In this document: positions 52,616-60,774 of the stretch, piece by piece
Layout: every line of letters begins with the position of its first letter
Numbering within the stretch: the first letter of the stretch is position 1
Assembly (NCBI RefSeq): GCF_006714895.1
Contig: NZ_VFME01000001.1
Location: 868,001-932,000 of the forward strand
Direction of reading: 5' to 3'
Source: Gramella sp. Hel_I_59
GTDB lineage: Bacteria; Bacteroidota; Bacteroidia; Flavobacteriales; Flavobacteriaceae
Length of the DNA stretch: 64,000 nucleotides
Translations under genes and position numbers: made by a program
Notes under the pieces: model-generated
The model's input: only the letters and a program-made list of their open reading frames with translations
The model's database searches: none
What the model was told of the DNA's origin: nothing

Positions 52616-54673
52616 CTACTTATTAACCGAATCCTGATCGAGGTGATCATTCGATTTGGAAGTTGAATCATTGGAGGTAATAGTCTCGTTCGAAACATCG
52701 TTCCCTTCTGGAAGTGTATTGGTTTCTTTAACCGGTTTTCCAATTGGCTCTTCTCTTTCGTAAGGTCTTTTACCGAAGATCTTTTCGAGATCATCCTTAA
52801 AGATAACTTCCTTGTCAAGTAGAATATCAGCCAGTTGAGATAGCTTGTCCTTGTGAAGTTCTAGAAGGTCAAGCGCACGTTTATATTGCTCTTCAATAAG
52901 ATTTGAAATTTCCTTATCGATTAATTCTGAAGTTTTCTCACTGTAAGGCTTAGTGAAGTTGTATTCACCCTGTCCTGAACTATCGTAATAGGTAAGGTTT
53001 CCAACAGCATCATTTAAACCATAAATAGTTACCATCGCTCTTGCTTGTTTTGTGACCTTTTCAAGATCACTCAGTGCTCCGGTAGATATCTTATTAAAAA
53101 TAACTTTCTCTGCGGCACGACCACCAAGAGCGGCACACATTTCATCTAACATTTGCTCTGGACGAACGATTAAACGTTCTTCCGGTAAGTACCATGCAGC
53201 TCCAAGAGATTGTCCACGAGGGACGATAGTAACTTTAACCAGCGGGGCAGCATGTTCTAACATCCAACTTACTGTTGCGTGACCAGCTTCGTGGAATGCA
53301 ATAGCTTTCTTCTCACTAGGAGTGATAATCTTATTCTTTTTCTCTAAACCACCTACAATTCTATCAACAGCATCTAGGAAATCCTGTTTACCTACTGCCT
53401 TGTTTCCTTTACGAGCAGCAATCAAAGCCGCTTCATTACAGACATTTGCAATATCTGCTCCAGAGAATCCCGGGGTTTGCTTAGCTAAAAATTCAGTATC
53501 AAGTTCATCTGCAACTCTTTTTAAAGGAGCTAAATGAACTTCGAATATTTCTTTTCTCTCGTTTAGATCTGGAAGATCCACATAAATCTGTCTGTCAAAT
53601 CTACCTGCTCGCATTAATGCTTTATCAAGAACATCTGCACGGTTAGTTGCAGCGATGACGATGACATTCGTATTCGTTCCAAAACCATCCATTTCAGTTA
53701 ACAGCTGGTTCAAGGTGTTTTCTCTTTCGTCATTAGAACCGGAGAAATTGCTTTTACCTCTTGCTCTACCTATAGCATCGATCTCATCTATAAATATGAT
53801 AGATGGAGACTTTTCTTTGGCCTGTTTGAATAGGTCACGTACTCTGGAAGCACCAACACCTACGAACATTTCTACGAAATCTGAACCAGATAAAGAAAAG
53901 AAAGGAACTTTAGCTTCACCGGCAACGGCTTTAGCTAATAAGGTCTTTCCTGTTCCAGGAGGTCCTACTAATAACGCTCCTTTTGGAATCTTACCTCCTA
54001 GAGCAGTATATTTCTCTGGTTGCTTAAGAAAATCTACAATTTCCTGTACTTCTTCCTTGGCACCTTCAAGACCGGCAACATCTTTAAAAGAAGTTTTAAC
54101 GTCTGTGTTCTGATCGAATAATTTTGCTTTAGACTTACCTATGTTGAAGATCTGTCCGCCAGCTCCGCCGCCACCTCCAGCGCTCATCTTTCTCATGATA
54201 AATATCCATACACCAATGATTAAGATAAATGGGAGGAGAGTAAGGAAAAGATCGCCCAGAATGTCGCTGCTCGTATCGTAAGTAACTACCGTTGCTAAAT
54301 TATTCTCATTTTTGATTTCATCGATATCGTCTTCAAAATTCTGAAGATCACCAAATTGAAATGAGTAAACCGGAGAATCCCCGCTTGAAAACAGGTCCGG
54401 ATCAATGTTTTTCTTGTGTATTTCTTTCTCTTTTGCTTCCTTAGTAAGAAACACGTGTGCTTGATTACGGTTGATGATCTCAACTCTTTCTACATCACCG
54501 TTTTTAAGATATTCTTTAAATTCTGCTGGGTTTGTTTTTGCAGGTTCAGAGAAGCCACCGTTCCCGAACAAATTGAGACCAAGAAATATTATAATGATCG
54601 CAGCATAAATCCAGTAAGCACTGAATTTAGGTTTTCTGGGATCGAGTTTTTTCTTCGCTTTTTGATTCGCCAT
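52616..54673 (-). CDS. ftsH: ATP-dependent zinc metalloprotease FtsH
   Basis: FtsH is the membrane-anchored AAA protease that degrades misfolded membrane and short-lived proteins. In 685 residues it has two membrane helices (about 21-37 and 143-161) with a periplasmic domain between them, Walker A GPPGTGKT (237-244), Walker B IIFIDEIDA, the SRH region and the zinc site HEAGH (461-465). The C-terminal 50 residues are a polar, disordered tail. It lies 22 bases after rsfS. A hairpin follows it before the LUD gene. Confidence 0.97.
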   Translation of the reverse strand: MANQKAKKKLDPRKPKFSAYWIYAAIIIIFLGLNLFGNGGFSEPAKTNPAEFKEYLKNGDVERVEIINRNQAHVFLTKEAKEKEIHKKNIDPDLFSSGDSPVYSFQFGDLQNFEDDIDEIKNENNLATVVTYDTSSDILGDLFLTLLPFILIIGVWIFIMRKMSAGGGGGAGGQIFNIGKSKAKLFDQNTDVKTSFKDVAGLEGAKEEVQEIVDFLKQPEKYTALGGKIPKGALLVGPPGTGKTLLAKAVAGEAKVPFFSLSGSDFVEMFVGVGASRVRDLFKQAKEKSPSIIFIDEIDAIGRARGKSNFSGSNDERENTLNQLLTEMDGFGTNTNVIVIAATNRADVLDKALMRAGRFDRQIYVDLPDLNERKEIFEVHLAPLKRVADELDTEFLAKQTPGFSGADIANVCNEAALIAARKGNKAVGKQDFLDAVDRIVGGLEKKNKIITPSEKKAIAFHEAGHATVSWMLEHAAPLVKVTIVPRGQSLGAAWYLPEERLIVRPEQMLDEMCAALGGRAAEKVIFNKISTGALSDLEKVTKQARAMVTIYGLNDAVGNLTYYDSSGQGEYNFTKPYSEKTSELIDKEISNLIEEQYKRALDLLELHKDKLSQLADILLDKEVIFKDDLEKIFGKRPYEREEPIGKPVKETNTLPEGNDVSNETITSNDSTSKSNDHLDQDSVNK

Positions 54674-54695
54674 TATGTCTTGCTAAAAATTAAAT

Positions 54696-55067
54696 TTAAT
54701 AACTTGTTTGGATAGAAGTGATCTTCGCATCACCCCAAAGGCTTTCAATATCGTAAAATTCCCGGATATGCTTCTGGAAAACATGTACAACAACGTTGAC
54801 GTAGTCCATTAGCACCCATTCGGCATTCTCGCTACCTTCGATGTGCCAGGGTTTATCCTTTAATTCTTTACTAACCGTTTTTTGTATGGAATTGACTATG
54901 GCGTTAACCTGTGTGTTTGAAGTACCGTTACAGATTATAAAGTAGTCGCAAACTGTGTTTTCAATTTCTCTAAGATCAAGGATATCAATGTCATTACCCT
55001 TTACTTCCTCAATCCCTTTAATAATATGTGCAATAAGTTGATCGCTGTTTTTTTCCTTTTCTGACAT
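54696..55067 (-). CDS. rsfS: Ribosomal silencing factor RsfS
   Basis: RsfS (family of RsfA/Iojap) binds L14 on the 50S subunit and slows subunit joining in starvation. The 123-residue protein has the family block DLREIENTVCDYFIICNGTSNTQ and KPWHIEGSENAEWVLMDYV, then HVFQKHIREFYDIESLW. It is the first gene of the long minus-strand operon with ftsH, LUD, cdsA, psd and ACBP. It is divergent from birA, and a -7 element lies 19 bases before it. Confidence 0.95.
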   Translation of the reverse strand: MSEKEKNSDQLIAHIIKGIEEVKGNDIDILDLREIENTVCDYFIICNGTSNTQVNAIVNSIQKTVSKELKDKPWHIEGSENAEWVLMDYVNVVVHVFQKHIREFYDIESLWGDAKITSIQTSY

Positions 55068-55085
55068 TAATTTGATTTATTTATG

Positions 55086-55093
55086 CAAATTTA
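55086..55093 (-). promoter_or_regulatory. Putative -7 element of the rsfS-ftsH operon
   Basis: On the minus strand TAAATTTG matches TAnnTTTG exactly, 18 bases before the rsfS ATG. A TTG -33 element at ideal spacing is not evident. Confidence 0.4.
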
Positions 55094-55159
55094 TCATTTT
55101 TTGCTCTTTTCGAAGAGATTCTTACAGAAGATTTAACGCCTATATCTCTTATAACTATC

Positions 55160-55888
55160 ATGCGTATAATCAAAGTTGATGCCATTGACTCTACGAATAC
55201 TTTCGTGCGTAAGTTCTATGACAATAAAGATCATTTAGAACCTGTGTGCGTAAGCGCAGCTCATCAAACGAAAGGCAGAGGGCAGAGAGGTGCCAACTGG
55301 TATGTGCAACCCGGTCATAATCTCACTTTCAGTATACTTTACCCACAGCAGGAACTCAATATTTCGAGATATTTCAATCTCAACATCTGCATATCTCTGG
55401 CTATTTTAGAGGTCCTTGGAGCTAAAAATATACCTCATCTTAAGGTTAAATGGCCTAACGACATTATGTCACAAAGAAAAAAGCTGGGAGGGATTTTAAT
55501 CGAAAACATTGTCAAGACCGAAGGCATTGTCGCAAGTATCATTGGGATAGGTATTAATGTGAATCAGACCAACTTTGATAACCTGCCTCAGGCCACTTCT
55601 TTAAAGAACGTTACCGGTATTCACTGGAATGTTGATGAACTGCTACACGAGCTTTGTGAAACTCTGGACCTTCAATTGAAAGCATTAGGTGAAATGAGTG
55701 AAGAACAACTTATGTATAAGTATCAGCAGAACTTATTCCGAAAGGATATCATTTCCACGTTTGAAGCAGATGGATCCAGATTTAATGGGATTATTAGAGG
55801 GGTCACTTCCGAAGGAAAACTCAAGGTAGAAAAGGAAGAAGAGTTATTCCAGACTTATGATCTTAAGGAAATCAAATTGCTGTATTAA
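55160..55888 (+). CDS. birA: Biotin-acetyl-CoA-carboxylase ligase
   Basis: BirA attaches biotin to the biotin carboxyl carrier protein. The 242-residue protein has the catalytic motif TKGRGQRGANWYVQPG and the KWPNDIM segment, and GILIENIVK in the ligase core. It has no N-terminal helix-turn-helix, so it is a ligase without a repressor domain (class I). The C-terminal SH3-like part is short. It starts 93 bases upstream of the rsfS start on the other strand. Terminator follows. Confidence 0.95.
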   Translation: MRIIKVDAIDSTNTFVRKFYDNKDHLEPVCVSAAHQTKGRGQRGANWYVQPGHNLTFSILYPQQELNISRYFNLNICISLAILEVLGAKNIPHLKVKWPNDIMSQRKKLGGILIENIVKTEGIVASIIGIGINVNQTNFDNLPQATSLKNVTGIHWNVDELLHELCETLDLQLKALGEMSEEQLMYKYQQNLFRKDIISTFEADGSRFNGIIRGVTSEGKLKVEKEEELFQTYDLKEIKLLY

Positions 55889-55915
55889 AAAAGCCGGATT
55901 TGAATCCGGCCTTTG
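55887..55915. terminator. Terminator of birA / SRPBCC gene
   Basis: GCCGGATT/AATCCGGC stem with a 2-3-base loop and flanking A/T runs at 55887-55915; acts for the plus strand, and probably for the convergent gene too. Confidence 0.85.
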
Positions 55916-55921
55916 TAAATT

Positions 55922-56314
55922 TTAGAGCTCACCAATATTCTCTGTAAGAGCATTAATGAACTTTTGCAGCGGGCCTTTAATCATCATTCCCATCATCGCA
56001 TTAAATTTTCCTACAAAATCCATTTGCACTTCACTGCTATTTTCCCCAGCAGAAGAAATATGCGTATTTAAGCTAAATGGAAACTTATCTGAAGTTGATC
56101 CAAGAACCACTAATTCCGGTTCCTTTGTTTCTGTGATCTTTAGTTTGATCTCCGGCATACCTTTTAGTTGAAAAATGAAGGTATCTTCAGCAGTAACTAC
56201 GAACTTTTCCTTGCTCTTAGGCATGATCTCCTCGTAGTTTTCAACATTGGTCAGGAAATTGAACATTTCCTGCTGACTTTTATTCGCTTGTACTTTTTGA
56301 CTTTCTAATTTCAT
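55922..56314 (-). CDS. SRPBCC (polyketide cyclase/START-like) family protein
   Basis: This 130-residue protein has the helix-grip fold of the START/SRPBCC superfamily: an N-terminal MKLESQKVQANKSQQEMFNF strand and helix, VENYEEIMP, and the last long helix with MIKGPLQKFINALTENIG. It probably binds a small hydrophobic ligand. It starts 1 base after the pyrE stop, so both are on one transcript. Substrate unknown. Confidence 0.85.
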   Translation of the reverse strand: MKLESQKVQANKSQQEMFNFLTNVENYEEIMPKSKEKFVVTAEDTFIFQLKGMPEIKLKITETKEPELVVLGSTSDKFPFSLNTHISSAGENSSEVQMDFVGKFNAMMGMMIKGPLQKFINALTENIGEL

Positions 56315-56315
56315 A

Positions 56316-56957
56316 TTATGGTTTCCAGTTTGCCGGATCTTTTCTCCAGGTTCTAAGGATATCGGCCTCTTCAGTGTTTATATAATTGGTGTTATGAGCA
56401 GTGTCTATCAAATGATCGTAATCGCTCAACGTATGTAGTTCTATTTCTGCAGCTTTGAAGTTTTCTTCGGAAGCATCAAAACCATAGGTGAAAATAGCGA
56501 ACATCCCCTTAACATTGGCACCAGCTTCCTTTAGTGCGTTCACCGCATTCAGACTGCTTTTACCGGTACTTATAAGGTCTTCAATAACGACAACGCTTTG
56601 TCCCTGCTCCAGGTTTCCCTCGATCTGGTTTTTTCTACCATGGCTTTTTGGTTCAGGCCGCACATAGACAAATGGAAGACTTAGATATTCTGCTACCAGC
56701 ATTCCAATTCCTATTGCACCGGTCGCAACTCCAGCAATAACATCTGCTTTGCCGTATTTCAATTCAATTTGCTTGGCGAAATGCTCTCTAACATAGTTTC
56801 TTATGCTAGGATAGGAAAGAATGATTCTGTTATCGCAGTAGATTGGCGACTTCCAGCCGCTAGCCCATGTAAAAGGCTCTTGCGGTTCTAATTTTATTGC
56901 TTTAATTTGCATTAAAAGCTCAGCGGTCTTTTTTGCTGTTTCCTTATTCAAAATCAT
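56316..56957 (-). CDS. pyrE: Orotate phosphoribosyltransferase
   Basis: PyrE makes orotidine 5'-phosphate from orotate and PRPP in pyrimidine synthesis. The 213-residue protein has FTWASGWKSPIYCDNR, the PRPP-binding VVVIEDLISTGKSS with its acidic pair, YVRPEPKSHGRKNQIEG and the final domain of the dimeric enzyme. Its start is only 8 bases from the divergent Nudix gene start, so its promoter must lie partly inside that gene (see TACATTTG at 56963-56970). Confidence 0.96.
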   Translation of the reverse strand: MILNKETAKKTAELLMQIKAIKLEPQEPFTWASGWKSPIYCDNRIILSYPSIRNYVREHFAKQIELKYGKADVIAGVATGAIGIGMLVAEYLSLPFVYVRPEPKSHGRKNQIEGNLEQGQSVVVIEDLISTGKSSLNAVNALKEAGANVKGMFAIFTYGFDASEENFKAAEIELHTLSDYDHLIDTAHNTNYINTEEADILRTWRKDPANWKP

Positions 56958-56962
56958 AGATA

Positions 56963-56970
56963 CAAATGTA
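56963..56970 (-). promoter_or_regulatory. Putative -7 element of pyrE, close to its start codon
   Basis: On the minus strand TACATTTG matches TAnnTTTG and ends 5 bases before the pyrE ATG. If used, the mRNA would begin at or next to the start codon (leaderless). No -33 TTG is seen at the expected place, so this is weak. Confidence 0.3.
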
Positions 56971-57589
56971 TAAAGTTTTTGTGAATGATATCCCCATAAT
57001 AATTTCTACGAGAAAGGATTTTGGAGGAAACTATAAGAACTATCGATTAAAAACAGTTCGTCTTAAAAAAATAGTCCGGAAGATCCTGGATGGCAGACTC
57101 ACCCACGTAAATCTTTATAATAAGGATGAAACCAAATTGCTGGATCTTCTTCTGAAGAAAATGAAGGTAGTTACTGCTGCTGGCGGAATGGTGATCAATT
57201 CAAAGGAAGAAATCCTATTTATCTATCGCAATCATCGTTGGGACCTTCCGAAGGGGAAAACAGAAAAGGATGAAAGTATAGAGGATTCCGCGATTCGTGA
57301 GGTAGAGGAGGAGACCGGAGTTCAGGGGCTCGAGATCAAGCGTTTTATTACAAGGACCTTTCACATATTCAAAAGGAATGGCAAACTTCGCCTGAAGGAA
57401 ACTTACTGGTACGAAATGTATACTGAATATGAAGGTGACCTGGTGCCGGAAGCTAAAGAAGGGATTAAAAAAGCTAAATGGAAGAATTATGAGAAGACCC
57501 AGAAGGCACTCACAAAATCCTACGCGAATATTTTAATGCTTTTTCCTGAACGTTATTTAGCGGGGCAATCTAAAGATAGGATAGCGTAA
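56966..57589 (+). CDS. Nudix hydrolase
   Basis: This 207-residue hydrolase removes nucleoside-diphosphate-linked groups. The Nudix box is exact: Gly97, then five residues, Glu103, seven residues, REVEEETGV (111-119). An N-terminal 70-residue domain with KVFVNDIPIII and LTHVNLY precedes the core, a form typical in Bacteroidetes. Substrate is unknown. Its start lies 8 bases from pyrE; its stop overlaps the M14 gene in convergent direction by 33 bases. Confidence 0.93.
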   Translation: MYKVFVNDIPIIISTRKDFGGNYKNYRLKTVRLKKIVRKILDGRLTHVNLYNKDETKLLDLLLKKMKVVTAAGGMVINSKEEILFIYRNHRWDLPKGKTEKDESIEDSAIREVEEETGVQGLEIKRFITRTFHIFKRNGKLRLKETYWYEMYTEYEGDLVPEAKEGIKKAKWKNYEKTQKALTKSYANILMLFPERYLAGQSKDRIA

Positions 57590-59308
57590 ATGTGCTTCTT
57601 CATAATTTGAAGATTGCTTATGCAGCCAATCCAGTTGCGCATACCAGTTATTTCTGAAATCTGCATCCTCCCTTTTCTTTTGATCGAATTCCTTCTGAAG
57701 CTCAGCATCGCTGTCAAGCAATTCTTTCGCTTTATCTTCGAAAACATAAGGAGAAAAGCCTTCTTTCTGCTGAAGAACGGTATCAAAGAAATTCCAGTTG
57801 AAGAAGGAATCTGTCGCAGATGGTTCCAGAGTTTCTAGAAGATATCGCGCTCCATCCTGAAAAGTAGTTACCAGGAAATCACCTTTTCTAAATCGGACTT
57901 CCTCCGTTGTCTTACTCACTTTTGTATTTTGATGTGGGTAGTGACCTTCATACGGATTCTTTGAAGTATCGTAGTCTTCTATTTTATAGACTTCAACCTG
58001 GATCAGCGTATCACGATCGAGCGGTTCCATCTTAATATTATTCATTTTCAGGCGGTCCACAACCTGCCACCAACCTTGCGGAATTACGTAAGCTCGAGGG
58101 ATCTCTATTTCTTCAGTAGCCTTGAAATTATCGTAGTAAGATATCTCTTTAGTAAATTCTTTACTGTCATCATACTTCAGGCGTTCACCACCTGTGACCT
58201 CGCTAGCTATATTTTCAGCTTCATAACCTTTAAAATCTCTCTTGCTCGGGTTTTCCTCGTCAACTTCAAATTTCAGTTTATAGTGTCTGTCTGTTAAATA
58301 CTTTCTTTTCGCCTGGTTTCGTAAATCCTTGATTGTTGTTGATTCTTTGTCTGTGATCCTGATCATGGACTGCATCAATTCGTAGGTTCCATACACTCGC
58401 TTGTCATATCTTTTAAGCATGTGTGTTTCCACCATCATTCCCAGGGTATTCCATAAAGTGGTGTAGCCTGTGCTGTATCTGGGAGAATCCATAAACTGGG
58501 AAAAACCTGCTTCAGGAACATCATTGAAGACATTTACGTAAGGCGTGATATCCCAATTCTTGTTCTTTAAGGAATCCTCCAGAGCGGGCATCATGGTTTC
58601 ATTTAAATATTTACCAAGATTCCCTCCAAGTTTGTCATGCTGAGTAAAAAGGTGGGTAAGTGTATACTGGTAATCTGCGCCATTACTTACATGATTATCA
58701 ATAAATACTTCCGGGTCAACATAATGGAAAATCTCGTAGAAGGTTTGAGCATTTTTAGTATCGGCTTTTATGAAATCCCGGTTAAGATCATAGTTACGGG
58801 CATTTCCGCGGAAACCGTATTCCTTTGGGCCATTTTGATTGGTTCTTGTGCCTGAGTTACGATTTAATGCGCCCCCAACATTATAAATAGGAATTGTAGC
58901 AACAATCGTATTCTTTGGTGAGTTAATAGAATCTCCAGCCATATCTCTAAAGAGCATCATGGTCGCATCGATACCATCACTCTCCCCAGGATGAATTCCG
59001 TTATTGATAAGAATAAAACTATGAGACTTACGTATTTTGTCCAGGTCAAATTCTCCATCGGCATTGTAAATGGCAAGGTGCAAAGGATAGCCGCTATCTG
59101 TGCTTCCAAATTCAATAAGGTCTACGGAAGGATACGCTTCAGCAAGTTTTTCGTAATAGCTAATAACTTCCTCGTAGGTGCCAGTTTCCTTACCACCAGA
59201 TTTTTCGAAACGCGTTTCGAAATCGTAATCCTTAACCAATTTGTATTTCGAAAAGTCGCAAGAACTAAAGCTGATTGCCAGCCCCAATATCAACCACAAT
59301 TTTTTCAT
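57557..59308 (-). CDS. M14 family zinc carboxypeptidase, lipoprotein
   Basis: This 583-residue lipoprotein (lipobox FSSC, Cys17) has an M14 domain at about 40-330. Zinc ligands are predicted as His106 and Glu109 in GIHPGES, and the later His in FIDNHVSNGADYQ; the substrate Arg region ARNYDLNRDF follows the first motif. The C-terminal 250 residues are an extra domain. It would release C-terminal or other residues from peptides outside the cytoplasm. The last 33 bases overlap the Nudix gene antisense. Confidence 0.92.
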   Translation of the reverse strand: MKKLWLILGLAISFSSCDFSKYKLVKDYDFETRFEKSGGKETGTYEEVISYYEKLAEAYPSVDLIEFGSTDSGYPLHLAIYNADGEFDLDKIRKSHSFILINNGIHPGESDGIDATMMLFRDMAGDSINSPKNTIVATIPIYNVGGALNRNSGTRTNQNGPKEYGFRGNARNYDLNRDFIKADTKNAQTFYEIFHYVDPEVFIDNHVSNGADYQYTLTHLFTQHDKLGGNLGKYLNETMMPALEDSLKNKNWDITPYVNVFNDVPEAGFSQFMDSPRYSTGYTTLWNTLGMMVETHMLKRYDKRVYGTYELMQSMIRITDKESTTIKDLRNQAKRKYLTDRHYKLKFEVDEENPSKRDFKGYEAENIASEVTGGERLKYDDSKEFTKEISYYDNFKATEEIEIPRAYVIPQGWWQVVDRLKMNNIKMEPLDRDTLIQVEVYKIEDYDTSKNPYEGHYPHQNTKVSKTTEEVRFRKGDFLVTTFQDGARYLLETLEPSATDSFFNWNFFDTVLQQKEGFSPYVFEDKAKELLDSDAELQKEFDQKKREDADFRNNWYAQLDWLHKQSSNYEEAHLRYPIFRLPR

Positions 59309-59472
59309 AAATATTTCTAAAAATGGAAGCGTAAACTTAGTTAAAAACTGACACTATTGCTAAAAATGAAAGCATTTCTAGCAGGTTGCAGGTCGATGTT
59401 AAATTAAAACTAATCCCTTCCCCAGTTTACTGCAGCTATATAAAACAGGTTATTTTTGTTGAAAACTGAAAG
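59309..59472. promoter_or_regulatory. Intergenic region with putative promoter of the dehydrogenase-receptor operon
   Basis: TATTTTTG at 59451-59458 matches TAnnTTTG and lies 14 bases before the ATG at 59473. No gene is seen in the rest of this divergent gap. Confidence 0.45.
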
Positions 59473-60765
59473 ATGAGAAAGAATGTAAGAAATCTATGTT
59501 TAGCCGGTACCGTCCTGTTTTCGGTAAATATGATGGGTCAGGCTATCGAGAATCTAAGTGAGGAGAAAAAGAATGAATTGGCTCAATCTGGACCAGATAT
59601 CGTTAAAACTACCGTTGGGGAACTGAAACTACCAGCGCCGTTTTCAACTGAATCTGTAAGTAAGGAGAGCAAGCTAGTAGAGTGGCCAGAAGGAGAGATG
59701 CCTAAGGCACCGGCTGGTTTTAAAGTGACAAAATTCGCCGAAGGTCTGGAACATCCAAGACGAACCTATGTCGCACCAAACCATGATATTTTCGTGGTGG
59801 AGTCTGATGACGCCAAGAAAAGTGCGAATAAGATTACGATGTTTCGTGATAAGGACCAGGATGGAGTACCTGAAGAAAAATACAATTTTCTTAAAAACCT
59901 GAATCAACCATACGGAATGCTGGTAATGGGAGATTGGTTTTACGTAGCCAATGTAGATGGCGTAGTTCGTTTTCCATATAAGGAAGGACAGAATGCTATT
60001 GATCAAAAAGGTGAGGATGTTTATGCGCTTCCAGCAGGAGGTTATAATCATCACTGGACTAGAAATATGATTGCCGGTCCTGATAACAAGAAAATATACA
60101 TCACTGTAGGTAGTTCCAGTAATGTTGGCGAACATGGGATGGAGAAAGAAGAACGCAGAGCCAATATTATCGAGATCAATCCTGATGGTAGTGGTGAAAG
60201 AATTTATGCTTCTGGTTTGAGAAATCCAGTAGGTGTGGATTGGAATCCAATTACCGGCGAACTTTGGGCAGCCGTAAACGAAAGAGATAAGATTGGTGAT
60301 AATCTGGTACCAGATTATGTGACCAGTGTAAAAGATGGTGGTTGGTATGGATGGCCATATTCTTATTATGGTAACATTAAAGATCCAAGATGGGCTAATG
60401 ATCCACATAATGAGCTGGTGGAGAAAGCTATTATTCCAGATGTACCAGTGGGTGCTCATACTGCATCACTTGGACTGACTTTTTATACTCAGGAAGCATT
60501 TCCAGAGAAGTATCATAATGGAGCATTTGTAGGTCAGCATGGATCATGGAATAGATCGAATTTTGCAGGATATAAAGTGGTATTCATTCCTTTCGATGAG
60601 AACGGGATTCCGCAGGAACCGGAGGATTTCCTTACTGGTTTTATTGCCAGCGACGATTCAAGCCAGGTTTATGGTAGACCTGTTGGTGTAACAACGCTTC
60701 CTGATGGATCACTGCTTGTTAATGATGACGACGGAAATACAATTTGGAGAGTCTCCGCAGAATAA
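59473..60765 (+). CDS. Sorbosone/soluble-glucose-dehydrogenase-like beta-propeller protein
   Basis: This is a 430-residue exported protein (signal LAGTVLFSVNMMGQ) with a six-bladed beta-propeller fold like PQQ-dependent sugar dehydrogenases. Characteristic segments are GLEHPRRTYVAPNHDIFVVES, YNHHWTRNM, RNPVGVDWNPITGELWAAVNERD, YGWPYSYYG and GQHGSWNRS. Substrate is not known; it may oxidise a sugar or an aldose-like compound in the periplasm and would need the PQQ cofactor. It is followed by a TonB-dependent receptor after 9 bases, so they are likely coupled. Confidence 0.93.
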   Translation: MRKNVRNLCLAGTVLFSVNMMGQAIENLSEEKKNELAQSGPDIVKTTVGELKLPAPFSTESVSKESKLVEWPEGEMPKAPAGFKVTKFAEGLEHPRRTYVAPNHDIFVVESDDAKKSANKITMFRDKDQDGVPEEKYNFLKNLNQPYGMLVMGDWFYVANVDGVVRFPYKEGQNAIDQKGEDVYALPAGGYNHHWTRNMIAGPDNKKIYITVGSSSNVGEHGMEKEERRANIIEINPDGSGERIYASGLRNPVGVDWNPITGELWAAVNERDKIGDNLVPDYVTSVKDGGWYGWPYSYYGNIKDPRWANDPHNELVEKAIIPDVPVGAHTASLGLTFYTQEAFPEKYHNGAFVGQHGSWNRSNFAGYKVVFIPFDENGIPQEPEDFLTGFIASDDSSQVYGRPVGVTTLPDGSLLVNDDDGNTIWRVSAE

Positions 60766-60774
60766 TTAGAAAAT

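Noticed and set aside
59674..60459. 261-codon minus-strand frame inside the dehydrogenase gene
   Set aside because: The plus strand encodes a clear beta-propeller family protein; the minus frame is rich in Ile, His, Trp and Ser from antisense codons and has no family match I recognise.
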